This document shows, piece by piece, positions 7,969 through 15,821 of a DNA stretch of 64,000 nucleotides (its first letter is position 1; each line of letters starts with the position of its first letter). Under the pieces are notes generated by a model. It saw only the letters and a program-made list of their open reading frames with translations, was not told the origin of the DNA and ran no database searches. Source of the stretch: Blautia schinkii DSM 10518 (GTDB lineage Bacteria > Bacillota > Clostridia > Lachnospirales > Lachnospiraceae); the NCBI GenBank assembly GCA_000702025.1, contig JNKJ01000010.1, positions 186,001-250,000 on the forward strand, written 5' to 3'. A program made the translations under genes and the position numbers.

Positions 7969-8648
7969 ATTTATTATTCCGATCCTTCAGGGCATGATCG
8001 ACGCGAATCACATTGAAACATACGTCGAACCGTTCGTCGGGGGGGGGTAATTCGATTGAAAAGATTATCTGTAAAAACCGGATCGGGTACGACAACAATT
8101 TTTATCTGATCGAATTCTGGAAAGCTATTCAAGGCGGCTGGAATCCTTCCGGGATAGACATTTCAAAAGAACTTTATCAGTTGATAAAGGATCGGAAAGA
8201 GTTGTTCCGGCCGGAAGTGGTCGCGCTGGCGGGGTTTTGTGCTACATATAACGCAAAGTGGTTCGGCGGGTATGCCGGGATCGTAAAGACGAAGATCGGA
8301 ACATTCCGGAATTATTACGACGAAGCCGTCAGAAACGTATTGAAACAGGCCCCGGCAATGTTGGACGTGAAATTCGATTGCCGTTCATTCGCCGACGTCC
8401 AGTGTGAAAATTGCCTTGTTTATTGTGATCCGCCCTATGAGGGAACGACAAAGTATGTCGAAGAATTCGATCATTCGCAATATTGGGAATGGGTTCGCCG
8501 GATCAGCCGGAAAAACATCGTCGTATGTTCAGAGTACAACGCGCCGGAAGACTTTTCCTGTATATGGGAAATGGAAACGGTGACAACGCTTGACAAGGCA
8601 AGCCGGAACAGGGCGATTGAAAGATTATTTGTTTTGGGGAAGGGGTGA
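7934..8648 (+). pseudogene. Dam-type adenine methyltransferase with a G9 frameshift
   Basis: Two overlapping frames together encode a D12-class N6-adenine methyltransferase. The first starts at ATG 7934 (MKYVGSKAK, the SAM-proximal motif of Dam-like enzymes) and reaches FVGGG, then hits TAA at 8048-8050. The second continues from GNSIEKI through the catalytic DPPY motif (CLVYCDPPYEG) to 8648. The break is a run of nine G (8039-8047) in motif I; eight G would give one continuous frame of about 237 codons. It may be phase-variable, really inactivated, or a sequencing error. GATC-type methylation is likely for the family but not shown. Confidence 0.8.
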
Positions 8649-8657
8649 TTTTATCAA

Positions 8658-9248
8658 ATGGCCAGGTTTCAGGAATGGAAAACCGTTCCGGGCTTCGGCG
8701 GCGTTTATCAGGCGTCATTCTTCGGCCAGGTTCGCCGGGTATATAAGAACGGGAAAGTCCATATTCTGACGCCTTATGAAAAGACCGGAGAACGCCACGG
8801 ATCGCGGAAGCTATTCGTTAAAATGAAGTCGCGTGAAGTGAACCTTGCGCAAATTATCGCGCTGACGTTCATCGGAAAGCGGCCGCCTGACCGCGTTGTT
8901 TACCACAAGAACGGCGATTTCCGCGACAATATGGTGAATAACCTTGCGTATATGGAAAAACGCGACGTCGGCCGGATAACGGGCGCACGATCAGGGAAAC
9001 GGGCGGTCGTGAAGATCGACAGCAACGGGGAAATCATTGACGTGTACTATTCCGCCAGGGAAGCGGGGCGGCGGAACAATATGTCATATCAGACCGTTCT
9101 TGACCGTTGCAACGGGAAAGTAAAGAAAAGCATACCGGCCCCGGACGGCTATGAATACGCCTGGGAAGACAGGCCCGCGTCGATCCGGAAAGCGATCGCG
9201 CGGATCATGGGGCAACAAATAAAGCCGGAAAAGAGGGATAGAAAATGA
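8658..9248 (+). CDS. HNH endonuclease with NUMOD4/NUMOD1-like modules
   Basis: A 196-residue free-standing homing-type nuclease. The N-terminus (FQEWKTVPGFGGVYQASFFG) matches the NUMOD4 pattern, the middle has an HNH signature (VYHKNGDFRDNMVNNLAYM), and the C-terminal region (VYYSAREAGRRNNMSYQTV) resembles a NUMOD1 DNA-binding helix-turn-helix. Such genes move between phage genomes and can cut competing phage DNA. It lies between the broken methylase and the first DGR target and overlaps the next gene by ATGA. Confidence 0.85.
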   Translation: MARFQEWKTVPGFGGVYQASFFGQVRRVYKNGKVHILTPYEKTGERHGSRKLFVKMKSREVNLAQIIALTFIGKRPPDRVVYHKNGDFRDNMVNNLAYMEKRDVGRITGARSGKRAVVKIDSNGEIIDVYYSAREAGRRNNMSYQTVLDRCNGKVKKSIPAPDGYEYAWEDRPASIRKAIARIMGQQIKPEKRDRK

Positions 9249-9412
9249 TAGTTATATCAAAAACGGACGATTACGGGCTGACAGCCGGGAAGAAATACAA
9301 AGTGATCCAGGAATCAGCCTGTTATTTCAAGGTCAAACTTGACAACGGAAATATTGCGTATCGTTCAGAATATTTGTTCGAGAAAAAAGAAAGAGAGGAA
9401 AAAGAGAAATGA
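9245..9412 (+). CDS. Small hypothetical protein
   Basis: A 55-residue protein beginning MIVISKTDDYGLTAGKKY, probably a small beta-barrel: the phrase LTAGKKYKVIQ with VKLDNGN resembles SH3-like phage accessory proteins. It overlaps the preceding and following genes by 4 bases (ATGA) on both sides, so it is tightly coupled to the HNH nuclease and the DGR target. Charged Lys/Glu tail. Confidence 0.6.
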   Translation: MIVISKTDDYGLTAGKKYKVIQESACYFKVKLDNGNIAYRSEYLFEKKEREEKEK

Positions 9413-10365
9413 AAAACATCTTGAAACGCACAGTTGCAGTCATTGACGATCGGGGGATTCCGTCGTTCATGGTTAAGTTTGAGAATACCGCGACGGCCGC
9501 GGAAAAGGCTGACCGCGTGTTCTTCGTCCGGGGCCAGGAATACGACGCCTTTTATTTGTCGGCCTTCCCGAACATCGTGATCGACGGCCGGGCTTATTCC
9601 TTGCCGCTTATGACGCCGACGACGCGGCTGACGCTGGACGAAATGATCGCGGCGTGTCGCGCGAAGGGCGAAGGCTGGCACGTATCGACGGCGGCGGAAT
9701 GGTTCCACGCGGTCGCAGAAAGCCGCCAGGCGGGAACAATGCCGCACGGCAATACAAGTTATGGCAAATACTACTATGACGCCGCTGAACGCGGTATTCC
9801 GGGCGATATAGGCGGAATAACGCTGACCGGTTCCGGCCCGGCAACCTGGCGGCACGACGGCACATTTGACGGCGTTTCAGACATGAACGGGAATATCTGG
9901 AAGCGGCTGACCGGGATCAGGCTGAAGAACGGCGTCTTCCAGTACATACCGGATAATGACGCCGCCGCGCCGGACGCTGATCTTTCGGAGAATAGCGCGG
10001 AATATAAGGACGTACAGGTCGCCGGGAAGCCCGTCAGAATGGGAATGATGGACGGCGAAGTGTGTATCACGACGGACGAAATTGACGGCTGGGCCGCCAG
10101 TGAAAGGAAGTTTGTCATTAACCTTCTTCCGGAAACACCGGAAATTCTCCGCCGCCTGGGAATCGTGACGCCGGATCAGGAAGAATCCGGCGAATGGCTA
10201 TCCGCCGACGCTGACCTTGACGAAGCAACGCCGCTTGTGGGCGCGGGTTGGCGCAACGCGTCGTACGCCGGTTCGTCCGCTTTGTACTTCAACGATCCGC
10301 GGACGTACGCGTACCACAACATCGGCTTCTTCTCCGCTTTCCTGGGGGAACCTGTAATCCGCTGA
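9409..10365 (+). CDS. DGR target protein 2 (remote), FGE/C-type-lectin-like variable protein
   Basis: A 318-residue protein related to target 1 at 44323. Shared stretches include VVDGRAYS/IVIDGRAYS, GPGWH/GEGWH, PHGNT and TGSGPATWRHDGTF, typical of the formylglycine-generating-enzyme/C-lectin fold used by DGR variable proteins. The C-terminal VR (codons 274-310) reads VGAGWRNASYAGSSALYF and on. Residues that differ from the TR-encoded version are L276, G280, R282, A284, Y286, Y293, D296, Y300 and Y302, all at template adenines. There is no signal peptide. It lies in the early region rather than among tail genes, so it may not be a fibre tip. Confidence 0.85.
   Translation: MKNILKRTVAVIDDRGIPSFMVKFENTATAAEKADRVFFVRGQEYDAFYLSAFPNIVIDGRAYSLPLMTPTTRLTLDEMIAACRAKGEGWHVSTAAEWFHAVAESRQAGTMPHGNTSYGKYYYDAAERGIPGDIGGITLTGSGPATWRHDGTFDGVSDMNGNIWKRLTGIRLKNGVFQYIPDNDAAAPDADLSENSAEYKDVQVAGKPVRMGMMDGEVCITTDEIDGWAASERKFVINLLPETPEILRRLGIVTPDQEESGEWLSADADLDEATPLVGAGWRNASYAGSSALYFNDPRTYAYHNIGFFSAFLGEPVIR
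10230..10339 (+). repeat. VR2: DGR variable repeat VR2 (remote)
   Basis: 110 bp aligning without gaps to the template repeat (offset +35675). I count 12 differences and all 12 are at template A positions (A to G six times, A to T four, A to C two). The 3' end, ATCGGCTTCTTCTCCGCTT, is invariant and corresponds to the initiation-of-homing part. Confidence 0.95.
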
Positions 10366-10397
10366 CTGTAATCTGATCGCGCCGCGATCGCGGCGCG
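10365..10397 (+). promoter_or_regulatory. Conserved post-VR element: 12-mer plus hairpin
   Basis: ACTGTAATCTGA (10365-10376), one base, then a 20-bp perfect palindrome (10378-10397) readable as an 8-bp stem with a GATC loop. The same 12-mer, the same one-base gap and a 20-bp hairpin follow VR1 (45388-45420). In known DGRs a hairpin or cruciform downstream of VR promotes retrohoming; this copy would mark VR2 as an active target. Confidence 0.75.
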
Positions 10398-10412
10398 TAT
10401 GAGGGAAACAAA

Positions 10413-10730
10413 ATGTTTGATTGGAACACGAACGCGGCCGCCGCGGTACGCGCACAGGTCGAACAGGACGAAGCCGACACAAGGTTAATAAAAGTAGCCG
10501 GGGAAGACGTCGGAAACAGGCTGATCCGGATTATACGCGAACAGTCGCCGTTGAAACAGCTTGCGTTCACGGAAACGACGATCGAAGCACTGGCGGCCGG
10601 TTACGATTATTCGGAGTGTAAAACGATCGACGACATGGCCCATGTATACGCCGGTTATCTGATAGACCTGACGTTCGGAAAAAGTCCTGAAAATATCTGT
10701 ATGGCATTAAATGAAAAGGGGGTTTTGTAA
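10413..10730 (+). CDS. Hypothetical phage protein
   Basis: A 105-residue helical acidic protein, MFDWNTNAAAAVRAQ at the start, with GAGGGAAAC upstream. It is the first gene after the VR2 hairpin and is immediately followed by the next gene at 10731. Being in the same transcript as DGR target 2, it could be a partner of that protein, but no family or motif is recognised. Confidence 0.6.
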   Translation: MFDWNTNAAAAVRAQVEQDEADTRLIKVAGEDVGNRLIRIIREQSPLKQLAFTETTIEALAAGYDYSECKTIDDMAHVYAGYLIDLTFGKSPENICMALNEKGVL

Positions 10731-11243
10731 ATGCTGAAGCCTACAAACAGGCGGAATTATAAAGAAGTGTGTTCACTTTACGAATCGCGCGGGCTGACCG
10801 ATTATCGGCTTCGGACGCCGGAAGACATAAAGGCAATACATAATTTTGACATTACGGAAACGGAAGGTTATTCCGATCTTACGGACGAAAACAAAAAACT
10901 GTACGCTGATTTTTTCATCACGTATATGAACGGGCTGGGAATGAACACGAAGATCACGATTTTCCCGCGGCGCGTCAATTACGTCCGGAAGACGACATAT
11001 CTTCGCCAGCTTCCGCCCGATCCGGAAGACGGGAAAATTTACCGGGAAGAAATCGGCGTCAAATTCACGATCCTGAAGGCAAACGGGAAAACGAAGACCT
11101 TACCGCGCGCCGGGTATTTCGACGAAGGCATGACGGCCGACGACGCCACGGAAACACGCGAAGAAGAATTTCTTCGGGCCGATCTGATCGTCCAGCGTGA
11201 CAACACATGGTTTCATGTGCTGGCCCCGGATCGGTACTATTAA
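10731..11243 (+). CDS. Hypothetical phage protein
   Basis: A 170-residue soluble protein starting directly after the previous stop, with AAAAGGGGG as ribosome site. It is rich in charged residues and predicted to mix helices and strands (ITIFPRRVNYV). It ends WFHVLAPDRYY. No family recognised. It is the last sizable gene before the non-coding gap at 11427-11541. Confidence 0.6.
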   Translation: MLKPTNRRNYKEVCSLYESRGLTDYRLRTPEDIKAIHNFDITETEGYSDLTDENKKLYADFFITYMNGLGMNTKITIFPRRVNYVRKTTYLRQLPPDPEDGKIYREEIGVKFTILKANGKTKTLPRAGYFDEGMTADDATETREEEFLRADLIVQRDNTWFHVLAPDRYY

Positions 11244-11255
11244 GGGGGTGAGAGA

Positions 11256-11426
11256 ATGAAAAGGATCAGGAATCCGGACGCCGGAAAACTGAAGGAAGCG
11301 TTGCGGGCCTATGGGATCACGACGCCGGATCAGCTTGAAAAAGCCCTGGCGGATTCCCTTGACAAGCTGGAAGTCGGGATCATGACGGAACGCTTGTCAG
11401 TACCGGCCCCGGAAAAGACAGCATAA
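11256..11426 (+). CDS. Small hypothetical protein
   Basis: A 56-residue mostly helical protein (KLKEALRAYGITTPDQLEKA) starting at ATG 11256 after AAGGGGGTGAGAG. The strong ribosome site and phage-like codon use support it. No family recognised. It ends just before the stem of the candidate antisense-strand RNA. Confidence 0.55.
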   Translation: MKRIRNPDAGKLKEALRAYGITTPDQLEKALADSLDKLEVGIMTERLSVPAPEKTA

Positions 11427-11427
11427 A

Positions 11428-11494
11428 GGGGATAGCGCACATGACGGGAATCAGCCGCTATCCCCCGAACCGGCCCCGCGATAACGCAAAGCCT
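11428..11494 (-). ncRNA. Candidate minus-strand small RNA 1
   Basis: In the gap 11427-11541 the minus strand has TTGACA (11529-11524), a 17-bp spacer and TACAAT (11506-11501). A transcript starting near 11494 would begin within TATTAAAGGC and end in a 10-bp perfect stem (11428-11437 with 11456-11465), followed only by a short T-run (TTTAT). The same TATTAAAGGC abuts the -10 of a second candidate at 20766-20812. No experimental support. Confidence 0.4.
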
Positions 11495-11541
11495 TTAATA
11501 ATTGTAGACAAAACAAGGGCTTTTGTCAATAGGGGGCTTAT

Positions 11542-11772
11542 GTGCAAGGTTATAACAGATATAAGACGTACAGCGACGGCGTGACGTATATCATTGACGC
11601 CTTCTGGAACAACGTCTGCCAGGATTGCGGACACGTTTATTTGTCCTGTACGTGCGATTGCAAATGTCCGAAGTGCGGAAGTGAAAAGATCGTCCGCACA
11701 TTGGAAGGAAAGAGCCTTGAAGAAGTTATCGCGGAAAGACGGCCTGATTTAATTCAGAGTAAATCAGAATAA
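11542..11772 (+). CDS. Small zinc-ribbon protein
   Basis: A 76-residue protein starting at GTG 11542 after AGGGGGC. It contains CQDCGH, SCTCDCKCPKCGS: several Cys pairs that form a rubredoxin-like zinc ribbon (about residues 26-48), and then a helix (SLEEVIAERRPDLIQ). Such proteins often bind nucleic acid or protein partners. Its 3' end overlaps the start of the partition iterons, and it lies just upstream of the TubR-like gene. Confidence 0.65.
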   Translation: MQGYNRYKTYSDGVTYIIDAFWNNVCQDCGHVYLSCTCDCKCPKCGSEKIVRTLEGKSLEEVIAERRPDLIQSKSE

Positions 11773-11830
11773 ATCCGATTTAATCAGAGTTAATCAGAGT
11801 AAATCAGAGAATATCAGAGTAAATCCGAAA
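11751..11830 (+). repeat. Partition-site iterons, array 1 (tubC-like)
   Basis: Eight head-to-tail 10-bp units with consensus WAATCAGAGT and exact 10-bp register, in an AT-rich stretch just before the winged-helix gene and upstream of the tubulin-like gene. One helical turn per unit and this location are as in tubC centromere sites of tubulin (type III) partition systems. The same unit occurs reversed at 50231-50290. Confidence 0.75.
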
Positions 11831-11848
11831 TGAAAGAAGGGTGATACA

Positions 11849-12103
11849 GTGAATAGGCTCGGCTTCATAATTCTTTCGATTCTTCGCCAGAACGGGGCGA
11901 ACAGCCGCTTGTCAGCTATGGCGGTTAGCGAAATAGTGGATGAAGAAGAATTTGAATACAAGGACAACACGATTTATAAAAAAATCAAAGAATTTGAAAG
12001 TGCCGGGCTTGTAGCGCAAGGATTGAAGGAAGGCCGCGCCGCGACGTTCTACATTACGCAAGAGGGCGTTCAAATTCTGGAAAGGGAAAGAAATGAAACA
12101 TAA
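11849..12103 (+). CDS. Winged-helix DNA-binding protein, TubR-like
   Basis: An 84-residue winged helix-turn-helix of PadR/ArsR-like form (ILSILRQNGANSRLSAMAVS, then a wing around LKEGRAATFYITQEG). The GTG start at 11849 follows GAAGGGTG. It lies directly after the iterons and upstream of the tubulin-like gene, which is the place of the adaptor TubR, a small winged-helix protein that binds tubC and contacts TubZ. It probably also represses its own operon by binding the iterons. Assignment as TubR is by context and fold, not by clear similarity. Confidence 0.6.
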   Translation: MNRLGFIILSILRQNGANSRLSAMAVSEIVDEEEFEYKDNTIYKKIKEFESAGLVAQGLKEGRAATFYITQEGVQILERERNET

Positions 12104-12590
12104 AATTTTATTCAAAAGTCTTTTATTGACTTCCTGGATCATGGTCGCCGCGCTTGCGATTATTACAGTAGCACAGGACAAGGAAATCCGCGCGTTACAG
12201 GCGGAAAAGATAAAGCCCTATAAAGGTTATCAGTTTGCAACGATCCAGTATCAGGACGATTACACGGGCGAATTGATTACCGTCCAGGGAACACTTAATT
12301 TCGACGCCACGCTTCAGCCGGTCGGAAACTGGATGTATGAATATAACGGCGTCGAAGCCGTACTGTCCGGCGCGCGTGTGATCGGAGAAAAGCGCGTTCC
12401 TTACAGTACGACGGGGAATGTTGCGATCTATCTTGCGGACGGGGAACAAATGACGTTTTACGGAACGGTTGTGAAACCGCTTGAAAATGACGCGAACCTG
12501 ATCTTTTACATGGTCGATTCAGAATTGACGGATCGGGAAAACATTTTGAGAGATTTTTTTGAAAGGAGAACCGAAACAGATGAAGAATAA
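12093..12590 (+). CDS. Membrane-anchored protein in the partition operon
   Basis: A 165-residue protein with a single N-terminal hydrophobic segment (residues 6-27) and an external or cytosolic beta-rich domain, ending in an acidic tail. It overlaps the TubR-like gene by 11 bases and the tubulin gene by 11, so it belongs to one coupled operon. A membrane protein between TubR and TubZ is not part of the standard type III partition operon; it may anchor filaments to the membrane, which is a guess. Not recognised. Confidence 0.6.
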   Translation: MKHKILFKSLLLTSWIMVAALAIITVAQDKEIRALQAEKIKPYKGYQFATIQYQDDYTGELITVQGTLNFDATLQPVGNWMYEYNGVEAVLSGARVIGEKRVPYSTTGNVAIYLADGEQMTFYGTVVKPLENDANLIFYMVDSELTDRENILRDFFERRTETDEE

Positions 12591-13626
12591 GATTGCTTTT
12601 GTAGCGGTGGGCCAGGCCGGGGGAAATATCGGTCGCCTGTTTGAAAATAAGGGGTATTCAGTCCTTTACATTAACACTTCACAAGAAGACCTTGACACGC
12701 TGGAAGCGGCAAAATACAAATATCACATTCCGGGCGGTGAAGGATGCAACAAAGACCGGCACAAGGCGAAACAGCTTGTCGTCGATGATTTTGACCGGAT
12801 CGCGGCGGAAATTGATTCAAAGATCAAACAGAAGATGATCTTCGTCATTTTCGCCAGCGGCGGCGGAACCGGATCAGGGGCCGGGCCTATGCTGATAGAC
12901 CTTTTGACGGACGAAGACAAGACGGTCGGCGCAATCACGATCATTCCGGGCGAAAATGAAAGCGTGAAGTCACATATCAACGCCTATGAATGTTTTTCGG
13001 AGTTGGTCGAGATCGACGCGACGGCGGCCTGTTTTATCCTGGATAACAGCAAGGGCGAAAAGATGAAGCTGAATCCGGTATTTGTGGACGATTTTTGTTC
13101 GTTCCTTGAAATTCCGGAAACGTACACAAGCGAAGAAGGGAACATTGACAAGGCCGAAATCGAAGAAACGCTGAAAGCGCACGGAATGGCCGTCGTCGTC
13201 CGGAAAAAGGCGGATAATTCCGCAAAGGCGATCGACGCGCTGAAGGACAATATATTCGCGCCGATCGAAGCGGATCAGACGGTCAAATATATCGCGGCCG
13301 CGCTTCCGCCGAAAGTGGCAATGATTGACGTGCAGAAGGCCGCGGGCGTTCCGATCGACACGTTCCAGACGGTTTCAAAGGACGAAACGGTCATGTGTCT
13401 TTCGGGCCTGTCATATCCGACGACACGGCTTGATTCCGTGTATAGCCGGGTAGATGAAAACCGGGAAACGATCCTGAAGAACCTGAACGCGGCAAAGGAA
13501 ACAAGCCTGAAAAAAGACGTGAACTTCCTGACCGGCGTATCTGGCGGAAGGGGATCTTCAGGACGGCCCGAACAGCCGAAGCGTCCGAAGGCGCGGCGCG
13601 ATATTATGAGCAAATATCTTTCATAG
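12580..13626 (+). CDS. Tubulin/FtsZ-like GTPase (TubZ/PhuZ type)
   Basis: A 348-residue tubulin-superfamily GTPase. The N-terminal T1 loop is VAVGQAGGNIG and the signature T4 loop is GGGTGSG (FASGGGTGSGAGP, about residues 90-102). After the GTPase core come an activation-like domain and a flexible basic C-terminal tail (GRPEQPKRPKARRDIM), the part that contacts TubR-DNA in TubZ systems. It should form GTP-dependent filaments that segregate phage DNA or, as in PhuZ, position it. ATG 12580 is preferred; an upstream TTG has no ribosome site. It follows the TubR-like and membrane genes. Confidence 0.85.
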   Translation: MKNKIAFVAVGQAGGNIGRLFENKGYSVLYINTSQEDLDTLEAAKYKYHIPGGEGCNKDRHKAKQLVVDDFDRIAAEIDSKIKQKMIFVIFASGGGTGSGAGPMLIDLLTDEDKTVGAITIIPGENESVKSHINAYECFSELVEIDATAACFILDNSKGEKMKLNPVFVDDFCSFLEIPETYTSEEGNIDKAEIEETLKAHGMAVVVRKKADNSAKAIDALKDNIFAPIEADQTVKYIAAALPPKVAMIDVQKAAGVPIDTFQTVSKDETVMCLSGLSYPTTRLDSVYSRVDENRETILKNLNAAKETSLKKDVNFLTGVSGGRGSSGRPEQPKRPKARRDIMSKYLS

Positions 13627-13639
13627 GAGTATGGGGAAA

Positions 13640-14647
13640 ATGGCTGATATAACTTGGATCAAACTTCGGATCGACATGTTTGACGATGAAAAAATAAAAC
13701 TGATTCAGGCCCTTCCGGATGGCGACACGATCCTTGTTATCTGGATTAGAATTCTTGCGCTGGCCGGGAAGTGCAACGCGAACGGCTATTTGTGCATTGA
13801 CGACGAATTCCCGTATTCTGACGAAATGTTAGCGACGATCTTTAATAAGACCTTGCCGCAAGTCCGGCTTGCCCTGGACACGTTTTCACGGTTCGGCATG
13901 ATCGAGAAGACACAAAAAGGCGTTTATATATCAAACTTCATGGAACATCAAAACGCTGACGGCATGGAGCGGATCAGGGAACAGAACCGGCTTCGCAAGC
14001 AACGCCAGCGGGAAAGACAGAATCAGATCAAGGCACATGAACAGCTTCTTCTTTCAGATATGTCACGTGACACGTCACGCGACACGTCACAAGACGTTCA
14101 CGAAAATGTCACGGGAAGTCACGCAACAGAGAGAGAAGAAGAAATAGATAATAATAATATATTAAATTCTAACGAATTTAATATTAGTCAAAATCCGGAT
14201 GATCCGGAACCGGAACCGGCAAGGCGGACGCCGATTGACTGGAAGCGGATTTTGTCCGATTATCTGGCGATATGCGTTGACCTTCCGGGAATCCGGGGGC
14301 TGACCGAAGGGCGGAAAACAAAGGTTCGGACATTACTGAAGGAATTCAAAGCCCTGAAGATCATGGACGGGCTGACGCCTGAAGAAATAATGAACCGGAT
14401 ATTCCGGGAAGTACAGGAAAGCGATTTTCTTTCCGGCCGATCCGGGAAATGGTCGGCGTGTAATTTTGACTGGATCATAAACAAGACGAACGCAATCAAG
14501 ATCGTCGAAGGAAATTACAGGAACAAAGGGGGCGCGAACAATGGCATTTCAGGAAACGGCGGAAATAGCGGCGGATCAGTTCCGTCAAATAGTCGAACGG
14601 CGGAAAATGAAGCCCTGGAAAGGTTTAGAAGAAACAAAAACGTATAA
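13640..14647 (+). CDS. Replication initiator (phage replisome organiser N-terminal type)
   Basis: A 335-residue protein whose first 115 residues (ITWIKLRIDMFDDEKIKL) match the phage replisome organiser N-terminal DNA-binding domain. A variable linker follows, then a C-terminal DnaD-like helical part (DWKRILSDYLAI, ACNFDWIINKTNAIKI) that would contact the helicase loader encoded next. ATG 13640 is chosen because the ribosome site AGGAG is too close to 13631. The linker DNA contains iterons and an AT-rich block that look like the phage origin. It overlaps the loader gene by 107 bases. Confidence 0.85.
   Translation: MADITWIKLRIDMFDDEKIKLIQALPDGDTILVIWIRILALAGKCNANGYLCIDDEFPYSDEMLATIFNKTLPQVRLALDTFSRFGMIEKTQKGVYISNFMEHQNADGMERIREQNRLRKQRQRERQNQIKAHEQLLLSDMSRDTSRDTSQDVHENVTGSHATEREEEIDNNNILNSNEFNISQNPDDPEPEPARRTPIDWKRILSDYLAICVDLPGIRGLTEGRKTKVRTLLKEFKALKIMDGLTPEEIMNRIFREVQESDFLSGRSGKWSACNFDWIINKTNAIKIVEGNYRNKGGANNGISGNGGNSGGSVPSNSRTAENEALERFRRNKNV
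14061..14200 (+). other. ori: Putative replication origin inside the initiator gene
   Basis: From 14061 to about 14126 there are five or six imperfect 12-bp repeats around YGTCACRNGACA (starts near 14061, 14073, 14085, 14095, 14107 and 14118). A purine tract and a 55-base AT-rich block (14143-14197) follow. Iterons next to an AT-rich unwinding element within the initiator gene is the lambda O/ori arrangement. Confidence 0.65.
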
Positions 14648-15380
14648 TTGCCCGTTATGCCAGGATAGCGGCTGGATCATGGAGAAGCGCGGCGAATATG
14701 AAGTCGCGATTCCGTGCAAGTGCGGCTTCCTGGAAAAACAGGCCCTTGAAAACAAACTGAAGTTCGCGTCGATCCCGAAAGAGTTCAGCGGCCACACGGT
14801 CGAGAATTTCCGCACTGACTGTTATTTCTCGGCGGAAAATAAGGAACTGGCGGAAATGGCGAAAGTGATCGCCCGGAACTATGTGGATCAGTTCAAGGAA
14901 ATCCAGGAATCCGGAAAGGGATTGTATTTCTATTCGTCCGTGAAGGGTTCCGGGAAAACGCGGCTTGCGGTTTCGATCGCAAATGATATTATTTGCAAAC
15001 ACTTAATTTCCGCAAAGTTCGCGACGACGCTTCAAATCCTGGACGAAATAAAAAGCACGTGGGGAGATCAGGAAGGCGCGGAACAAAAGCTGATTCAGGA
15101 CATTATACGGGTTCCCGTCCTTGTCATTGACGACATAGGCGTCGAAAGAAGCAAAGACTGGATTGAAGAACGCTTTTATAATATCCTGAATGGCCGTATG
15201 ATCCAGAAGAAAATAACGATTTTTACAAGTAATTGCGCGGTGGAAGAATTAAGGCTTGACGATCGGATCGTGAACAGAATTCAGAAAATGGCCTTGCCGG
15301 TTGCCTTCCCGAACGAATCAGTCCGGGCGACACTGGCCCGCCAGGAAAACAGCGATCTTCTGGCCCGTCTACTAGGATAA
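14541..15380 (+). CDS. DnaC/IstB-like helicase loader ATPase
   Basis: A 279-residue AAA+ helicase loader. Residues 35-60 hold a zinc ribbon (CPLCQDSGW, PCKCG), followed by a P-loop GSGKTRLA (about residue 137), Walker B VLVIDDIG and a sensor region (TIFTSNCAVEEL). It would load the host replicative helicase at the phage origin, together with the initiator upstream. GGGGGCGCGAAC precedes the ATG. Typical length for the family. Confidence 0.9.
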   Translation: MAFQETAEIAADQFRQIVERRKMKPWKGLEETKTYNCPLCQDSGWIMEKRGEYEVAIPCKCGFLEKQALENKLKFASIPKEFSGHTVENFRTDCYFSAENKELAEMAKVIARNYVDQFKEIQESGKGLYFYSSVKGSGKTRLAVSIANDIICKHLISAKFATTLQILDEIKSTWGDQEGAEQKLIQDIIRVPVLVIDDIGVERSKDWIEERFYNILNGRMIQKKITIFTSNCAVEELRLDDRIVNRIQKMALPVAFPNESVRATLARQENSDLLARLLG

Positions 15381-15401
15381 ACACGAAAAGGAAGGTGTAA
15401 A

Positions 15402-15821
15402 ATGGCAAAAAAAAGAAAGTGCCGCATGAACGAAGAAGAAATCCTTGTTCATGAAATGGCGATCAAACTTCGCAAAAAGACCGACAAACAGCTTGTCGAT
15501 GAATTTGAAGATCAGTTCCGGAAAGGGAAGGAATCAGCCGGGATCAGCGGCGACGACATTGATCTTCTGACAAAGATCGGAGTTCAGACAATATCAAAAG
15601 CCGGGAAAGAAAAGACGGTTTCAAATATCATTCAGGAATTAGTTTCGATTATCGCCAGGAGCCGCCAGCGGAAGTCGGACGGATTCTTCAAGAGTTCCGG
15701 CGCGAAATATAAGTTCCTGGAAATTGCAAAGCAGACGCCGGGGATCGGCGCGGCTACATACCGGAAGATCGAAAACCTGGTAAACGGACAGACCGAAAGC
15801 GGGGTGACGGACGGTGACTGA
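15402..15821 (+). CDS. Hypothetical protein of the replication region
   Basis: A 139-residue basic, largely helical protein (MAKKRKCRMNEEEILVH start) with GGAAGGTG upstream. The C-terminal part (GIGAATYRKIENLVNG) could be a helix-hairpin-helix-like DNA contact. It overlaps the next gene by 8 bases and lies between the helicase loader and SSB, so a replication or recombination accessory role is likely from context. Not recognised. Confidence 0.6.
   Translation: MAKKRKCRMNEEEILVHEMAIKLRKKTDKQLVDEFEDQFRKGKESAGISGDDIDLLTKIGVQTISKAGKEKTVSNIIQELVSIIARSRQRKSDGFFKSSGAKYKFLEIAKQTPGIGAATYRKIENLVNGQTESGVTDGD

Noticed and set aside
9409..10365. The 9409 gene as a true sulfatase-modifying (formylglycine-generating) enzyme
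   Set aside because: It shares the fold pattern, but its C-terminus is a DGR variable repeat and its closest relative in the window is the tail target; catalytic Cys pairs are not seen.
11751..11830. The 10-bp iterons as a CRISPR array
   Set aside because: Units are contiguous, 10 bp long and without spacers; they fit a centromere or operator array.
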